Positions 10,001 through 18,404 of a stretch of DNA of 64,000 bases are shown here, one piece after another (within the stretch, counting starts at the first letter, position 1; each line of letters begins with the position of its first letter). Made by a program: the position numbers and the translations under genes. A model generated the notes under the pieces. That model had not been told where the DNA came from, made no database searches, and saw only the letters and a list, made by a program, of their open reading frames with translations. Origin of the DNA: Fusobacterium gastrosuis (GTDB taxonomy: Bacteria > Fusobacteriota > Fusobacteriia > Fusobacteriales > Fusobacteriaceae); assembly GCF_900095285.1 (NCBI RefSeq), contig NZ_LT607734.1, forward strand, positions 1,054,001 through 1,118,000. The letters run 5' to 3'.

Positions 10001-10436
10001 AAAAATGGCACTGTTTTCATTGGAATGTTATGAGGAAAAAATCTCCTGTGTTGTTTTTCCTCGAGTATTTGATAAGTTTCAAAGACAATTGATTGAAAAA
10101 AATTCTGTGTATATTGAAGGTAAAATTCAAATTGATGAGTTTAAGGGAGAGAAAACCGAAAAATTAATTGTAAACAATATAATAAATCTGGAAGATTTAG
10201 TAAAATATGAAAAAGGTAAACTCTATATTTTAATAGAACCGGATGATAGTTCAAAATATAGTCGTTTAAAGGATTTAATAAATCACAACAGAGGAAATAC
10301 AAAGATTATATTTGCAATTAGAAATCAGAACGGGAAAAGCATTAAAGATATGAAGCAGGGAGTAAAATTAAGTCTTAATTTTATAAATGAACTCATTGAG
10401 TTAATGGGAATAGAAAAATTAAAAATGATGTTATAA
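7026..10436 (+). CDS. dnaE: DNA polymerase III alpha subunit
   Basis: The 1136-residue product has an N-terminal PHP domain (FNVHTEYSLMDG, then ITDTCNMFCAMEF), the palm catalytic motif PDIDIDICRERREE at about 396, GPGRGSAAGSLVSYALG upstream of it, a helix-hairpin-helix region and a C-terminal OB-fold. It is the replicative polymerase, acting with the clamp and clamp loader. No proofreading exonuclease domain is inserted in the PHP, so this is the DnaE rather than PolC type. AAGGTGA at 7015 supports the ATG at 7026 over an in-frame GTG at 7017. Confidence 0.97.
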   Translation: MNNFVHFNVHTEYSLMDGVSSVDKYLEKAKVLGMEAIAITDTCNMFCAMEFYKKAKSLNIKPIIGIEIAISQNEEDVSDKKTFSLVLLAKNNNGYKNLVKISSEAYRNIAHNKLKVSKGILKKYSSDLIALSSSMDGEISNAILVKKNEDEIKNILDEYTSIYGKENFFLEIQAIDSEEQRKVNERLLELSQKYDMNLLATNYVHYVNKDEYSLQDVVICIQTGSKIKDKNRKTIKARDLYLKSRQEMEASLGDKYKEAINNTNYVAGLCNLDIKFGELQFPYYEVPKEYKNMDEYLEKICFSNLKNLYKENLTKEIEDRLKYELSIIHKMGYSGYFIVVWDFIQYAKRRNIPVGPGRGSAAGSLVSYALGITMIDPIKYNLLFERFLNPERISMPDIDIDICRERREELIDYVVQKYGRERVAHIITFGRMKAKAAIRDVGRVLDIDLKKIDKLAKLVPATELLEKTLKESVEVAKLYTSDIELQRVIDISIKLENKVRHSSTHAAGMLITKENLDELVPIYLDEKEGVIATQYQMKELEELGLLKIDFLGLKNLSNIQRTLDYIKKDKGINIDLYSIPLDDKEVYKIFAKGDTTGVFQMEANGFRKILKRLKPDKFEDIVAMLSLYRPGPLQSGMVDDFIDAKNGLSQIKYPHPSLEPILKETYGVILYQEQVMKIASYMANYSLGESDLLRRAMGKKKFEIMRENRVKFVERAVQNGYSIEKSEVIFDLIDKFAGYGFNKSHSVAYAMISYWTAYLKVNYPLHYYAAILTSEIMEVDDVAYYFLDAKDHNIKIYPPNVNTPSSFFEIQNKGISFSLAAIKNIGLGIADKICEDFKENGRYTTLENFVFRNKKNGLNKRSLEALILSGALDELKGNRKEKFLSIDKVLDYSSKMSKLDEIQQMNLFGGAIRVIDSFNLAISEDYSLDEKLEKEKEFLGFYLSSHPLDKYRDILNLYSIKRLSDYTKQEDENILTFGMVNNIKKIITKREEKMALFSLECYEEKISCVVFPRVFDKFQRQLIEKNSVYIEGKIQIDEFKGEKTEKLIVNNIINLEDLVKYEKGKLYILIEPDDSSKYSRLKDLINHNRGNTKIIFAIRNQNGKSIKDMKQGVKLSLNFINELIELMGIEKLKMML

Positions 10437-10452
10437 TTGAAATTAAATAAAT

Positions 10453-10481
10453 TTGCTATAAATAGAAAAATCTAGTATACT
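10453..10481 (+). promoter_or_regulatory. Promoter for the Asp23/AmaP cluster
   Basis: TTGCTA and TATACT are separated by exactly 17 bases, placing transcription start near 10488 and giving a short leader before the Asp23 gene. This separates the envelope-stress cluster from dnaE. Confidence 0.6.
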
Positions 10482-10532
10482 AATAATAACAGAAGGTAAA
10501 GAACAAAAATAAATCTAACGGAGGTGTTTTTT

Positions 10533-10898
10533 ATGTCAGATTTAGGAAACATAAGAATTTCGGATGAAGTGGTAAAAACTTTAGTAGCTAAAGCAGCTGT
10601 TGAAGTTGATGGAGTTTACAAACTTGCAGGTGGAGTTGTAGATGAAGTAAGCAAAATGTTAGGTAAAAAAAGACTAACAAATGGAGTTAAAGTTGAAGTT
10701 GGAGAAAAAGAATGTAGTATAGAATTATATATTATAGTTGAGTATGGATACAGAATTCCAGATGTGGCAGAGGAAGTTCAAAAAACAGTTTTAGAAGCTG
10801 TTTCAAGATTAAGCGGATTAAAAGTAGTAGAAGTTAATGTATATGTACAAAATATAAAAATTCATGATGTACCTGAAGTAGAAGATTTCGAAGAGTAA
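10533..10898 (+). CDS. Asp23/Gls24-family envelope stress protein
   Basis: The 121-residue protein matches the Asp23 (DUF322) family: GNIRISDEVVKTLVAKAAVEVDGVY at the start, then IELYIIVEYGYRIPDVAEEVQ and VEVNVYVQNI at the end. In Gram-positives Asp23 is an abundant cytoplasmic protein anchored to the membrane by AmaP. Here the amaP and DUF2273 genes follow directly (13-base and 1-base gaps), so the module is complete. The ATG at 10533 is chosen because GGAGGTG is spaced correctly for it; an in-frame GTG at 10524 lies inside that site. Confidence 0.93.
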   Translation: MSDLGNIRISDEVVKTLVAKAAVEVDGVYKLAGGVVDEVSKMLGKKRLTNGVKVEVGEKECSIELYIIVEYGYRIPDVAEEVQKTVLEAVSRLSGLKVVEVNVYVQNIKIHDVPEVEDFEE

Positions 10899-10911
10899 TT
10901 CAGGGGGAGCA

Positions 10912-11445
10912 ATGGTAAAAAAAATTATATTTTTTCTAGCTTGGTTAGGAATCTTAGCCTTATCTTTAACTGGAATTAACTTTGTACTTTTCCCAGATAA
11001 ATATATTTTTAGTCTTCCAGTTTTAACTAGACTTTCTATATTTGAATTAAAAATGATAGTTCTTTCAGTGAGCTTCATATATTTATTTTTAGTTTTATAT
11101 AGATTTATTACATTATTTGAGAGAAAAAAAGAGTATGAAAAAGTTACAGAAAATGGAATTGTAAAAATTTCTAATACTACAATAAATAACTATGTATTAG
11201 ATCTTTTAAAGAAAGATTCAGAAATTTCTAACATAAAAGTTAGTAGTGAAAGAAAGGGTAAAAAGTTTTATATTTATATAAAATTCCAAATATTAGCTCA
11301 GTTGAATGTTACTGATAAAATTTCAGCTGTTCAAAATTTAGTAAAAGAAGAATTAAATAATAATATAGGAATTGAAGTAAAAGAAGTAGTAGTAAATATT
11401 TCAGGTATAGCAACTCAGCAAGCTTCCAATACAGGGGTGAACTAA
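10912..11445 (+). CDS. amaP: Alkaline shock response membrane anchor protein AmaP
   Basis: A 177-residue protein with two N-terminal membrane segments (about residues 5-25 and 43-65), then a soluble alpha/beta domain of the Asp23-like type (VKISNTTINNYVLDLL and IEVKEVVVNISGIA). This topology and its place after Asp23 identify it as AmaP, the inner-membrane anchor of Asp23. GGGGG is spaced six bases before the ATG. Confidence 0.88.
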   Translation: MVKKIIFFLAWLGILALSLTGINFVLFPDKYIFSLPVLTRLSIFELKMIVLSVSFIYLFLVLYRFITLFERKKEYEKVTENGIVKISNTTINNYVLDLLKKDSEISNIKVSSERKGKKFYIYIKFQILAQLNVTDKISAVQNLVKEELNNNIGIEVKEVVVNISGIATQQASNTGVN

Positions 11446-11446
11446 T

Positions 11447-11671
11447 ATGCCAGATAATATATTAGAAATTTTATTGGAAAAAATAATAAATAACTGGAGA
11501 AAATGTTTTGGAGCATTTCTAGGTTTTTTAATTGGAACAACAATAATGAAGTATGGATTTTTTAAAGCATTGATAATTTTTGCACTGGCTTTTGCTGGCT
11601 ATAAGTTGGGAGATGTATCTTTTTCAAAAAAATTAAAGAAAAATATTATAAATAGATTAAAAGAGGATTAA
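11447..11671 (+). CDS. DUF2273-family small membrane protein
   Basis: A 74-residue protein with two hydrophobic segments, FGAFLGFLIGTTIMKYGFF and ALIIFALAFAGYKLG, and a basic tail. This is the small DUF2273 partner usually found next to AmaP and Asp23; its function is unknown but it probably belongs to the same membrane assembly. It begins one base after amaP stops. Confidence 0.82.
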   Translation: MPDNILEILLEKIINNWRKCFGAFLGFLIGTTIMKYGFFKALIIFALAFAGYKLGDVSFSKKLKKNIINRLKED

Positions 11672-11677
11672 TTTTAT

Positions 11678-12121
11678 ATGGATAAGGATTTTGAAGAACA
11701 AAATATAAAACCAAAAGTTGGAAGAAGACTTACAAGAGATGAATTATTTAAAATAGTTTTTGAGGCAGAAATTCTTAATAAGAATATTGCTGAATCATAT
11801 GCAGAGTATTTAAGAAGAGAAGAAGCATTAAAAAATACTAATGAAATTCAATTTATTGAAAAATATATAAAAGGAATTTCAGATAATATCGATTTAATCA
11901 AAAGTGAAATAAAAGGTAATATGGAAAATTGGGAACTTCAAAGAATTGGTAATGTAGAAAGAGCCTTACTAATTATTTCTACATATGAGGTTTTAAAAGA
12001 AGAACTTGCAACAGAAATCATTGTAAATGAAGCTGTTGAATTGGCTAAGGAATACGGAGAAGTAAAAAGTCATGAATTTATAAATGGTGTCCTAGCAAAA
12101 ATAATTAAAAAGAACAGATAG
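11678..12121 (+). CDS. nusB: Transcription antitermination factor NusB
   Basis: The 147-residue product has the all-helical NusB layout: RRLTRDELFKIVFEAEI near the N-terminus (RNA-binding arginine-rich start), NWELQRIGNVERALLIISTYE around residue 90, and the conserved EIIVNEAVELAKEYG...FINGVL end. NusB with NusE binds boxA RNA and promotes antitermination in rRNA operons. It is the last gene of the Asp23 cluster, and a strong terminator follows three bases after its stop. Confidence 0.95.
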   Translation: MDKDFEEQNIKPKVGRRLTRDELFKIVFEAEILNKNIAESYAEYLRREEALKNTNEIQFIEKYIKGISDNIDLIKSEIKGNMENWELQRIGNVERALLIISTYEVLKEELATEIIVNEAVELAKEYGEVKSHEFINGVLAKIIKKNR

Positions 12122-12123
12122 AT

Positions 12124-12156
12124 AAAAAGGAACTATTTTATAAATAGTTCCTTTTT
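12124..12156. terminator. Bidirectional terminator between nusB and a small gene
   Basis: AAAAAGGAACTATTTTATAAATAGTTCCTTTTT is an almost perfect inverted repeat with A and T tracts at both ends (AGGAACTATT / AATAGTTCCT stem). It can stop nusB transcripts and also those of the 42-codon gene on the other strand, whose stop codon lies at its edge. Confidence 0.85.
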
Positions 12157-12283
12157 ATAATGCTTTATCCAAAATACTTAATCCTGCAATAATAGTTGCA
12201 GTTGTAATTAATTTTCTTGTAATTTTTCTACCTAATATTCTATTAAAATTATCTCTATTATAGTTTATACTAGTATAACTCAT
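12155..12283 (-). CDS. Small protein of unknown function (42 aa)
   Basis: A 42-residue reading frame starting MSYTSINYNRDNFNRI, with a basic middle (GRKITRKL) and a hydrophobic tail (ITTATIIAGLSIL). I do not recognise a family. It is convincing as a gene because it has GAGGTGA spaced five bases before the ATG, a near-consensus promoter immediately upstream (12316-12344) and a strong terminator at its stop codon. The tail could insert in or lie on the membrane. It is monocistronic, behind mntP on the same strand. Confidence 0.6.
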   Translation of the reverse strand: MSYTSINYNRDNFNRILGRKITRKLITTATIIAGLSILDKAL

Positions 12284-12315
12284 ATGCTCACCTCTCATAA
12301 TACTTTCTTATTATA

Positions 12316-12344
12316 ATTATATATTAAAATATTTTTATAGTCAA
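12316..12344 (-). promoter_or_regulatory. Near-consensus promoter of the 42-aa gene
   Basis: On the minus strand TTGACT and TATAAT are separated by 17 bases; the expected start near 12309 leaves a leader of about 25 bases before the ATG at 12283. Confidence 0.75.
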
Positions 12345-12350
12345 TATATT

Positions 12351-12905
12351 TTAAAACAAAATACTTATAGAAATAAAAATAAGAAGTATGCCTCCTATCA
12401 GATTACTGTGATTTCCTAAAACATTTCCGAATTTATCCCCTACAATAAAAGCAATTCCAGATAATAAAAAAGTAATAATACCAATTATTAAGCAGGCAGT
12501 AAAAGCCTCTAATTTTGGTAGCAAAGAAAAAGTAAAGCCAACAAGTAGAGCATCTATACTCGTTGCAAGTCCCATTAAAACTAATGGGAAAAATTTTAAA
12601 TTCTTATCAGAAGAACATTCTAAAATTTCCTCTTCCTTTTTAAAACTTTCCCTTATCATCATAATTCCTAAAAAAAGAAAAATTCCAAAAGAAATATATT
12701 TAAAATAAGCAGATAATTTTTGTACAAAAATATTACCTGCAATAAAACCTAAAAATGCCATAAAAAATTGGAAAAATCCAAAAGTCGATGATATTTTTAG
12801 AAGGTTATTTTTATTATTTTGAGAACAAACACCATGTACAATAGCAACAGACATGGCATCCATAGATAATGCAAAGGCAGTAAAAATTATATTTATAAAT
12901 GACAT
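12351..12905 (-). CDS. mntP: MntP-family manganese efflux pump
   Basis: A 184-residue membrane protein with six predicted segments arranged as two repeats, each with the family's charged motif: FALSMDAMSVAIVHG at the start and GLATSIDALLVGFTF at about residue 112. The paired aspartates in these helices are the metal-binding residues of MntP (DUF204). It exports Mn(II) across the inner membrane. No yybP-ykoY manganese riboswitch is recognisable in the short upstream region. Confidence 0.9.
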   Translation of the reverse strand: MSFINIIFTAFALSMDAMSVAIVHGVCSQNNKNNLLKISSTFGFFQFFMAFLGFIAGNIFVQKLSAYFKYISFGIFLFLGIMMIRESFKKEEEILECSSDKNLKFFPLVLMGLATSIDALLVGFTFSLLPKLEAFTACLIIGIITFLLSGIAFIVGDKFGNVLGNHSNLIGGILLIFISISILF

Positions 12906-12998
12906 AATTCCCCCAAAAAGTATTTTGAAATATATAAAATTTGAATATCGAGCTTATATTTTATCACTTTATACAATAAAAGTAAATAAAGGAGTAAT

Positions 12999-14494
12999 AT
13001 GAATATAAAAGTTTTTTCTAACAGTTATTTAGGAGTAGAACCATACTTAGTTGAGGTTGAGGTGGACATTGCAAAAGGTTTGCCAATTTTTTCAATTGTA
13101 GGAATGGGAGATACAGCTGTAATGGAAAGTAAATATCGAGTAAATGCAGCTTTAAAAAATTCTGATTATGAGATAAAACCACAAAAAATAACAGTGAATT
13201 TATCGCCTGCTGGAATAAGAAAAGAGGGAGCTCAATTTGATTTGCCAATGGCTATGGGAATATTAATTGCAAATGAAAATGTTATATATAACGAAGAAAT
13301 TATAAAAAATTACCTATTTATCGGAGAATTATCTTTAGACGGGAATGTAAAAGGAGTAAGAGGAGTTATAAATTCAGTAATCCTTGCAAAAGAAAATGGT
13401 TTTAAAGGAATAATTTTACCATGGGAGAATAGAAATGAAGCAAGCTTAATTGATGGAGTTGATATAGTTGCAGTAAAAAATATAAAAGAAGTTGTGGAGT
13501 TTATTGAAAATGGAATAAAAGTGCATTTTATAGTAAAAAAAATTAAAAATGAAGTGAAAAACAGATATGATTTTGTAGATGTAAAAGCACAGTACATGGC
13601 AAAAAGAGCTATGGAAATAGCTGCTGCAGGAGGACATAATATTCTCCTTATAGGAAGCCCTGGTTCCGGGAAATCAATGTTAGCAAAAAGAATGGTAGGA
13701 ATACTACCGGAAATGACAGAAAAAGAGGTTATAGAAAGTACTAAAATTCATAGTATAGCAGGAGAGCTCAGTGAAAAGAAACCTATTATAACAGAAAGAC
13801 CAGTAAGAATGCCACATCATAGTACAACACTTGCAGCTATGGTAGGCGGAGGAAAAAGAGTTGTTCCTGGAGAAATAAGTCTTGCTAGTGGGGGAATACT
13901 TATATTAGATGAAATGAGTGAATTTAGTAGAACAGTTTTAGAATCATTAAGACAACCTTTGGAAGATGGAATAGTAAGTATTACAAGGGCAATGTATAGA
14001 GTAGAATTCAAGAGTAATTTTATTTTGGTAGGAACTTCAAATCCTTGCCCTTGTGGCATGCTATATGAAGGAAATTGTAAGTGTAACAGTTATGAAATAG
14101 AGAAATATATGAAAAAATTATCAGGTCCTATACTAGATAGAATAGATTTAGTTATAGAAATGAAAAGATTAACTGAAGATGAATTAGTTAACGAAAAAAA
14201 AGAAGAAAATTCATTTGAAATAAGAAAAAGAGTGATAAAAGCAAGAAACATTCAGTTTAAAAGATATGGGGAAGAAAATACGAATGCTAAAATATCACAA
14301 GAAGATATAAAAAATTTTGTAAGATAAAAGAAGAAGATAAACAATTTTTGGTAACTGCATTAGAAAACTTAAAAATTTCAGCTAGAGCTTATGATAAAAT
14401 TTTAAAAATTTCAAGGACTATTGCAGATTTGGATGAAAGTGAAAATATAGAAAGAAAGCATTTACTTGAAGCCATATCTTTTAGAAGAAGGTAG
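12999..14494 (+). pseudogene. comM: ComM/YifB Mg-chelatase-like AAA ATPase, frameshifted near 3' end
   Basis: The frame opening at 12999 encodes an N-terminal Lon-like fold (VEVDIAKGLPIFSIVGMGD), Walker A GSPGSGKSMLAKRM at about residue 219, LDEMSEFSR Walker B and the zinc-like CPCGMLYEGNCKC cluster. It stops at 14327 after 442 codons. The missing ComM tail continues in the -1 frame from about 14318 to 14494, including LKISARAYDKILKISRTIADL, which matches the family's sensor-2 region. One extra A or T in the A6T4 run at 14309-14318 would restore a normal protein. ComM is a hexameric helicase that helps branch migration during natural transformation. The run also reads A AAT TTT in phase, so ribosomal slippage cannot be excluded. 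Confidence 0.85.
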
Positions 14495-14539
14495 TAAACT
14501 TGTTATAATTTTGAAAAGATGATAAAATAGGGAGAAATT

Positions 14540-15487
14540 ATGCTTATACATGAAATTTTAGATTATGCTAGAGAAAACAAAATCTCTGATATTCATATAT
14601 TAGAAAATGAAAAAGTTTATTTTAGAAAATTTGGTGAAATATTTAAGGATAATATATTTTCTAAAATTAATAGAAGTCAGTTAGAAAGTATTTGTTTGAA
14701 CAAAATAGACGAAGATTTTATATTTATGGATAAGCAGAATAGGTATAGAATAAGCTCATTTTTGACTATGGGAAAATTGGGGCTTAGTATAAGAGTTATT
14801 GATAATGAGTTAATTTTATTGAAAGAAAGGTTTATAAATGAATTGATTCATAAGAAAATTTTGACTCTAAAAGATGGTTTAATATTGGTTACAGGGGCAA
14901 CAGGAAGTGGGAAATCAACTACTTTAGCAAATTTTATTGAATGCTTCAACCAAGAAAAAAACTATAAAATTTTAACTTTAGAAGATCCCATTGAATATGT
15001 TTTTAAGAATAGAAAATCATATATAATTCAAAGAGAAATAGGAAAAGATGTAAAAAATTATGAAATAGCTTTAAAAAATGCCCTAAGACAAGATCCAGAT
15101 ATAGTTGTTGTGGGAGAGATAAGAGATATAGAAAGTTTAGATGCTGTTTTAAAACTAGCAGAAACTGGACACCTAGTTTTGACAACTTTACATACCAACA
15201 GTGCAGTAGAGAGTATAAATAGAATATTTTCAATGATATCGGCTGAGAAAAAAGATTTTATAAGGCAGCAATTAGCAAGTGTTTTAAGATTTATTTTTTC
15301 ACAAGAGTTATATATTGATAAAGAGAAGCAAAAAAGAAATGCTATTTTTGAAATTTTGAATAATACTAAAGCAGTTAGTAATTTAATTTTAAATAATAAG
15401 ATAAATCAAATTCCAAATTTAATAGAAAGTGGAATTGATAATTATATGATAACAAAAGAAAAATACTTTTCGATGATTGAAAAATAA
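14540..15487 (+). CDS. pilT: PilT-type type IV pilus retraction ATPase
   Basis: The 315-residue protein has the PilT/GspE ATPase motifs in order: Walker A GATGSGKSTTLANFI at about 120, the Asp box LEDPIEYVF, Walker B ALRQDPDIVVVGEIRD at about 185 and the His box TGHLVLTTLHTNSA at about 213. PilT powers pilus retraction, DNA uptake and twitching. The C-terminal AIRNLIRE signature of classical PilT is degenerate here, so a related traffic ATPase is possible. Neighbouring comM and a ComEA-like gene fit a competence theme. No pilin gene is present in the window. Confidence 0.85.
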   Translation: MLIHEILDYARENKISDIHILENEKVYFRKFGEIFKDNIFSKINRSQLESICLNKIDEDFIFMDKQNRYRISSFLTMGKLGLSIRVIDNELILLKERFINELIHKKILTLKDGLILVTGATGSGKSTTLANFIECFNQEKNYKILTLEDPIEYVFKNRKSYIIQREIGKDVKNYEIALKNALRQDPDIVVVGEIRDIESLDAVLKLAETGHLVLTTLHTNSAVESINRIFSMISAEKKDFIRQQLASVLRFIFSQELYIDKEKQKRNAIFEILNNTKAVSNLILNNKINQIPNLIESGIDNYMITKEKYFSMIEK

Positions 15488-15510
15488 ATTTTAAAAGAAA
15501 GGGAAATTAA

Positions 15511-16917
15511 GTGAAAATAGAACTTAATAAAGAATTAAACAAAAGAAGTATAGAAGAATTTGCAAGAGTTATGTTAGAAGATGTTGCAGAGGATAATATA
15601 AAGTACAATATTCTAGAAAAAGAAAATAGAATAAGTGTCAAAGTTTTTTCTCAAAATTTAAATAAAGAAACAGAATTTCAATATGAAAAATTAGGAGAAA
15701 AGATAGAGGACCAAGAATTAACTATGTCCAAAATAGCTTTATTGAAATTATATGATAAAAAATATCCTTGGGGTTCTTTAATGGGAGTTAGACCAACCAA
15801 GGTTTTGAGAAGACTTTTAATCAACGGCTGTACTTACGGTGAAGCAAGAAATATTTTAAAGAATTTTTATCTTGTAAGTGATGAAAAAATTGATTTAATG
15901 GAAGTTGTTGTAAAAAAAGAGCTGGAACTATTAGATAAAGAACATATAAATATGTATATAGGAATTCCATTTTGCCCAACGAAATGTAAATATTGTTCAT
16001 TTGCTTCATATGAAATAAATGGAGGAGTGGGAAGATTTTATGCAGATTTTGTGGAAACTTTATTAAAAGAAATTGAAATAATAGGGAAATTTTTAAAAAC
16101 ATATAATAAAAAAATATCTTCACTATATTTTGGCGGTGGCACACCAAGTACACTTACTGAAATTGATTTAGAGAGAGTTTTACAAAAATTGAGAGAAAAT
16201 ATAGATTTAAGTGAAGTAAAAGAATTTACATTTGAAGCTGGGAGAGAAGATTCACTTAATATAAAAAAGTTAGAAATTATGAAAAAATATGGGGTGGACA
16301 GAATAAGTTTAAACCCTCAATCATTTAATATTGAAACTTTAAAAAGGGTAAATAGAAGATTTGATAGAGATAATTTTGATTTAATTTATAAAAAAGCAAA
16401 AGATTTGGAATTTATTATAAATATGGATTTTATTATAGGGCTACCTAAGGAAACAACTGAAGAGATATTATATACAATAGAAGAAATAAAAAAATACGAT
16501 ATAGATAACCTAACAATACATTCCTTATCTTTTAAAAGAGCTTCAAATCTTTTTAAAGAAAGTCAAGAGAGAGAAGAAATTGACAGAGCTTTAATTGAAA
16601 AACATATAAATAATATTGTTCATGAAAAAAAATTATATCCATATTATATGTATAGGCAAAAAAATATTATAGAATGGGGAGAAAATATAGGCTATTCTAA
16701 ACTTGGGAAAGAATCAATATTTAATATTGAAATGATAGAAGAAAATCAGAATACCATGGCTCTTGGTGGCGGTGGAATAAGTAAAATTGTGGTTGAGGAG
16801 AGAAAGGGTATAGATTATATTGAAAGATATGTAAACCCAAAAGATCCGGCACTTTATATCAAAGAATTAGAAAAAAGATGTGAAGAAAAAATAGCCTTAT
16901 TTAATAAATATAAATAG
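15511..16917 (+). CDS. hemZ: HemZ-like oxygen-independent coproporphyrinogen III oxidase (radical SAM)
   Basis: The 468-residue protein contains the radical SAM cluster motif PFCPTKCKYCSF (CxxxCxxC) at about residue 152, the GGGTPS motif at about 209 and the SLNPQSFN region, preceded by a 145-residue N-terminal extension typical of HemZ rather than HemN/HemW. HemZ-type proteins are annotated as decarboxylating coproporphyrinogen III to protoporphyrinogen; a heme-chaperone (HemW-like) role is an alternative. The start is GTG at 15511 with AAAGGGAAA upstream; no ATG fits better. Confidence 0.85.
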   Translation: MKIELNKELNKRSIEEFARVMLEDVAEDNIKYNILEKENRISVKVFSQNLNKETEFQYEKLGEKIEDQELTMSKIALLKLYDKKYPWGSLMGVRPTKVLRRLLINGCTYGEARNILKNFYLVSDEKIDLMEVVVKKELELLDKEHINMYIGIPFCPTKCKYCSFASYEINGGVGRFYADFVETLLKEIEIIGKFLKTYNKKISSLYFGGGTPSTLTEIDLERVLQKLRENIDLSEVKEFTFEAGREDSLNIKKLEIMKKYGVDRISLNPQSFNIETLKRVNRRFDRDNFDLIYKKAKDLEFIINMDFIIGLPKETTEEILYTIEEIKKYDIDNLTIHSLSFKRASNLFKESQEREEIDRALIEKHINNIVHEKKLYPYYMYRQKNIIEWGENIGYSKLGKESIFNIEMIEENQNTMALGGGGISKIVVEERKGIDYIERYVNPKDPALYIKELEKRCEEKIALFNKYK

Positions 16918-16954
16918 AGAATTAAAAAATAAATTTATATTTTGGAGGTAGACT

Positions 16955-17392
16955 ATGAAAAAAATTTTAATATTAGTTTTGATTATGTTTTCTACCAATA
17001 TTTTTTCTAGTATAAAAAAATTAGAAACAGCTGATTTTAAGCTTGTTTTAAGCTCACAAAATATGAGAGAAGAAAAAGATGAAAGAATAGATATAAATAA
17101 GGCTAGTAAAGTTGAAATGCTTGGAAGGAAAATAGCCAGTACTTATGCCGATAAAATCATTGAATATAGAGAAGTAACAGGAGGTTTTAATAAATTAGAG
17201 GAATTAAAAAGAATAAAAGGTATAAGAGAAGCAACATATAAGAAGCTTGCAAAACTTTTTAAAATAGAAGAACAAACTGAAAAAAAGCCACTATATATTA
17301 ATTCAGCAGATGATGATATACTAAAATATTATGGTTTTAGTCAAAAAGAAATAAAAGAAATTAGAAATTATATTCAAAAAATGATAGAATAG
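16955..17392 (+). CDS. Secreted ComEA-like helix-hairpin-helix protein (likely frameshifted at its end)
   Basis: A 145-residue product with a signal peptide (MKKILILVLIMFSTNIFSS) and a ComEA-type double helix-hairpin-helix domain: RIDINKASKVEML, IIEYREVTGGFNKLEEL and KRIKGIREATYKKL. ComEA-like proteins bind double-stranded DNA outside the membrane during uptake. The reading frame closes at 17392, but another frame continues to the TGA at 17479-17481 with IVDNIELKKVINKTMYDKL, a plausible further repeat; one more A in the A6 run near 17372-17377 would join them. So the stop is probably premature. Strong ribosome site TTGGAGGTAG before the ATG. Confidence 0.7.
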   Translation: MKKILILVLIMFSTNIFSSIKKLETADFKLVLSSQNMREEKDERIDINKASKVEMLGRKIASTYADKIIEYREVTGGFNKLEELKRIKGIREATYKKLAKLFKIEEQTEKKPLYINSADDDILKYYGFSQKEIKEIRNYIQKMIE

Positions 17393-17480
17393 TTGATAAT
17401 ATAGAATTAAAAAAAGTTATTAATAAAACTATGTATGATAAATTAAAAGATAATATAAGATATGAGGAGAAGAAAAACTG

Positions 17481-18335
17481 ATGGGAAGATTAATTAGAGG
17501 AACAAGTAAGAATGCAAGATTTTTTATAGCAGACACAACAGATATTGTACAAAGAGCGATGGATATTCATGGGTATGATGTATATTCAGGAGATATATTT
17601 GGGAAATTTTGTACTCTTGCTGTTTTAATGGGGGCAACATTAAAAGGAAAAGATAAATTAACTTTAAGAACAGACACTGATGGGTACATAAGAAATATTA
17701 TAGTAAACTCAGATTCAAATGGAAATATAAAAGGCTATCTTGTGAACCAATCAGAAGGGGAAGTTAAAAGTTTAGGGAAAGGTATAATGAGGATAATTAA
17801 AGATATGGGGTTAAAGGAGCCTTATACTGCAATAGCAGATATAGATTATTCAAAATTAGCAAATGATATTTCATATTATTTTTACCATTCTGAACAAGTT
17901 CCAACGGTTATAGCTTTTGCTATGGAATTTACAAATGATAATAGGGTATTGTGTGCTGGAGCTTATATGGTACAACTTTTACCTTTTGCAGAAGAAGAAT
18001 TTATAACTAAGCTTGAAAGAAAAATAGAAGCTATAAGACCTATGAATGAACTTATGAAAGGTGGAATGTCTTTAGAAAAAATAGCAAATCTTTTATATGA
18101 TGATATGGATACAGAAGACGATAGTTTAGTTGAAGAATACCAAATTTTAGAGGAAAAAGAAGTGAAATATGAGTGTGATTGTAATTCAGATAGATTTTAT
18201 AGAGGACTTTTAACTTTAGGAAAAGAGGAACTTCAAAAAATACTAGATGAAGAAGGTGAAATTGAAACTGAATGTCAATTTTGTAATAAAAAATACAAGT
18301 TTGAGAAAAAAGATTTTGATGAGATTTTAAAATAA
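17481..18335 (+). CDS. hslO: Hsp33 redox-regulated chaperone
   Basis: The 284-residue protein has the Hsp33 fold markers (IRGTSKNARFFIADTT at the start, GDIFGKFCTLAVLMGATLKG) and the C-terminal zinc site CDC at about 230 and CQFC at about 263. Oxidation of these four cysteines releases zinc and activates holdase activity in the cytoplasm. Ribosome site GAGGAG lies 8 bases before the ATG. A terminator follows at 18341. Confidence 0.95.
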   Translation: MGRLIRGTSKNARFFIADTTDIVQRAMDIHGYDVYSGDIFGKFCTLAVLMGATLKGKDKLTLRTDTDGYIRNIIVNSDSNGNIKGYLVNQSEGEVKSLGKGIMRIIKDMGLKEPYTAIADIDYSKLANDISYYFYHSEQVPTVIAFAMEFTNDNRVLCAGAYMVQLLPFAEEEFITKLERKIEAIRPMNELMKGGMSLEKIANLLYDDMDTEDDSLVEEYQILEEKEVKYECDCNSDRFYRGLLTLGKEELQKILDEEGEIETECQFCNKKYKFEKKDFDEILK

Positions 18336-18340
18336 AAATT

Positions 18341-18374
18341 AAAAACTACTCTTTTAGATTAAGGGTAGTTTTTA
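18341..18374 (+). terminator. Terminator after hslO
   Basis: AAAAACTACTCTT and AAGGGTAGTTTTT form a hairpin followed by a T-rich stretch, immediately after the hslO stop. Confidence 0.8.
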
Positions 18375-18404
18375 TTTGTAAAATTTTAAAAAATATGAAA
18401 AATT

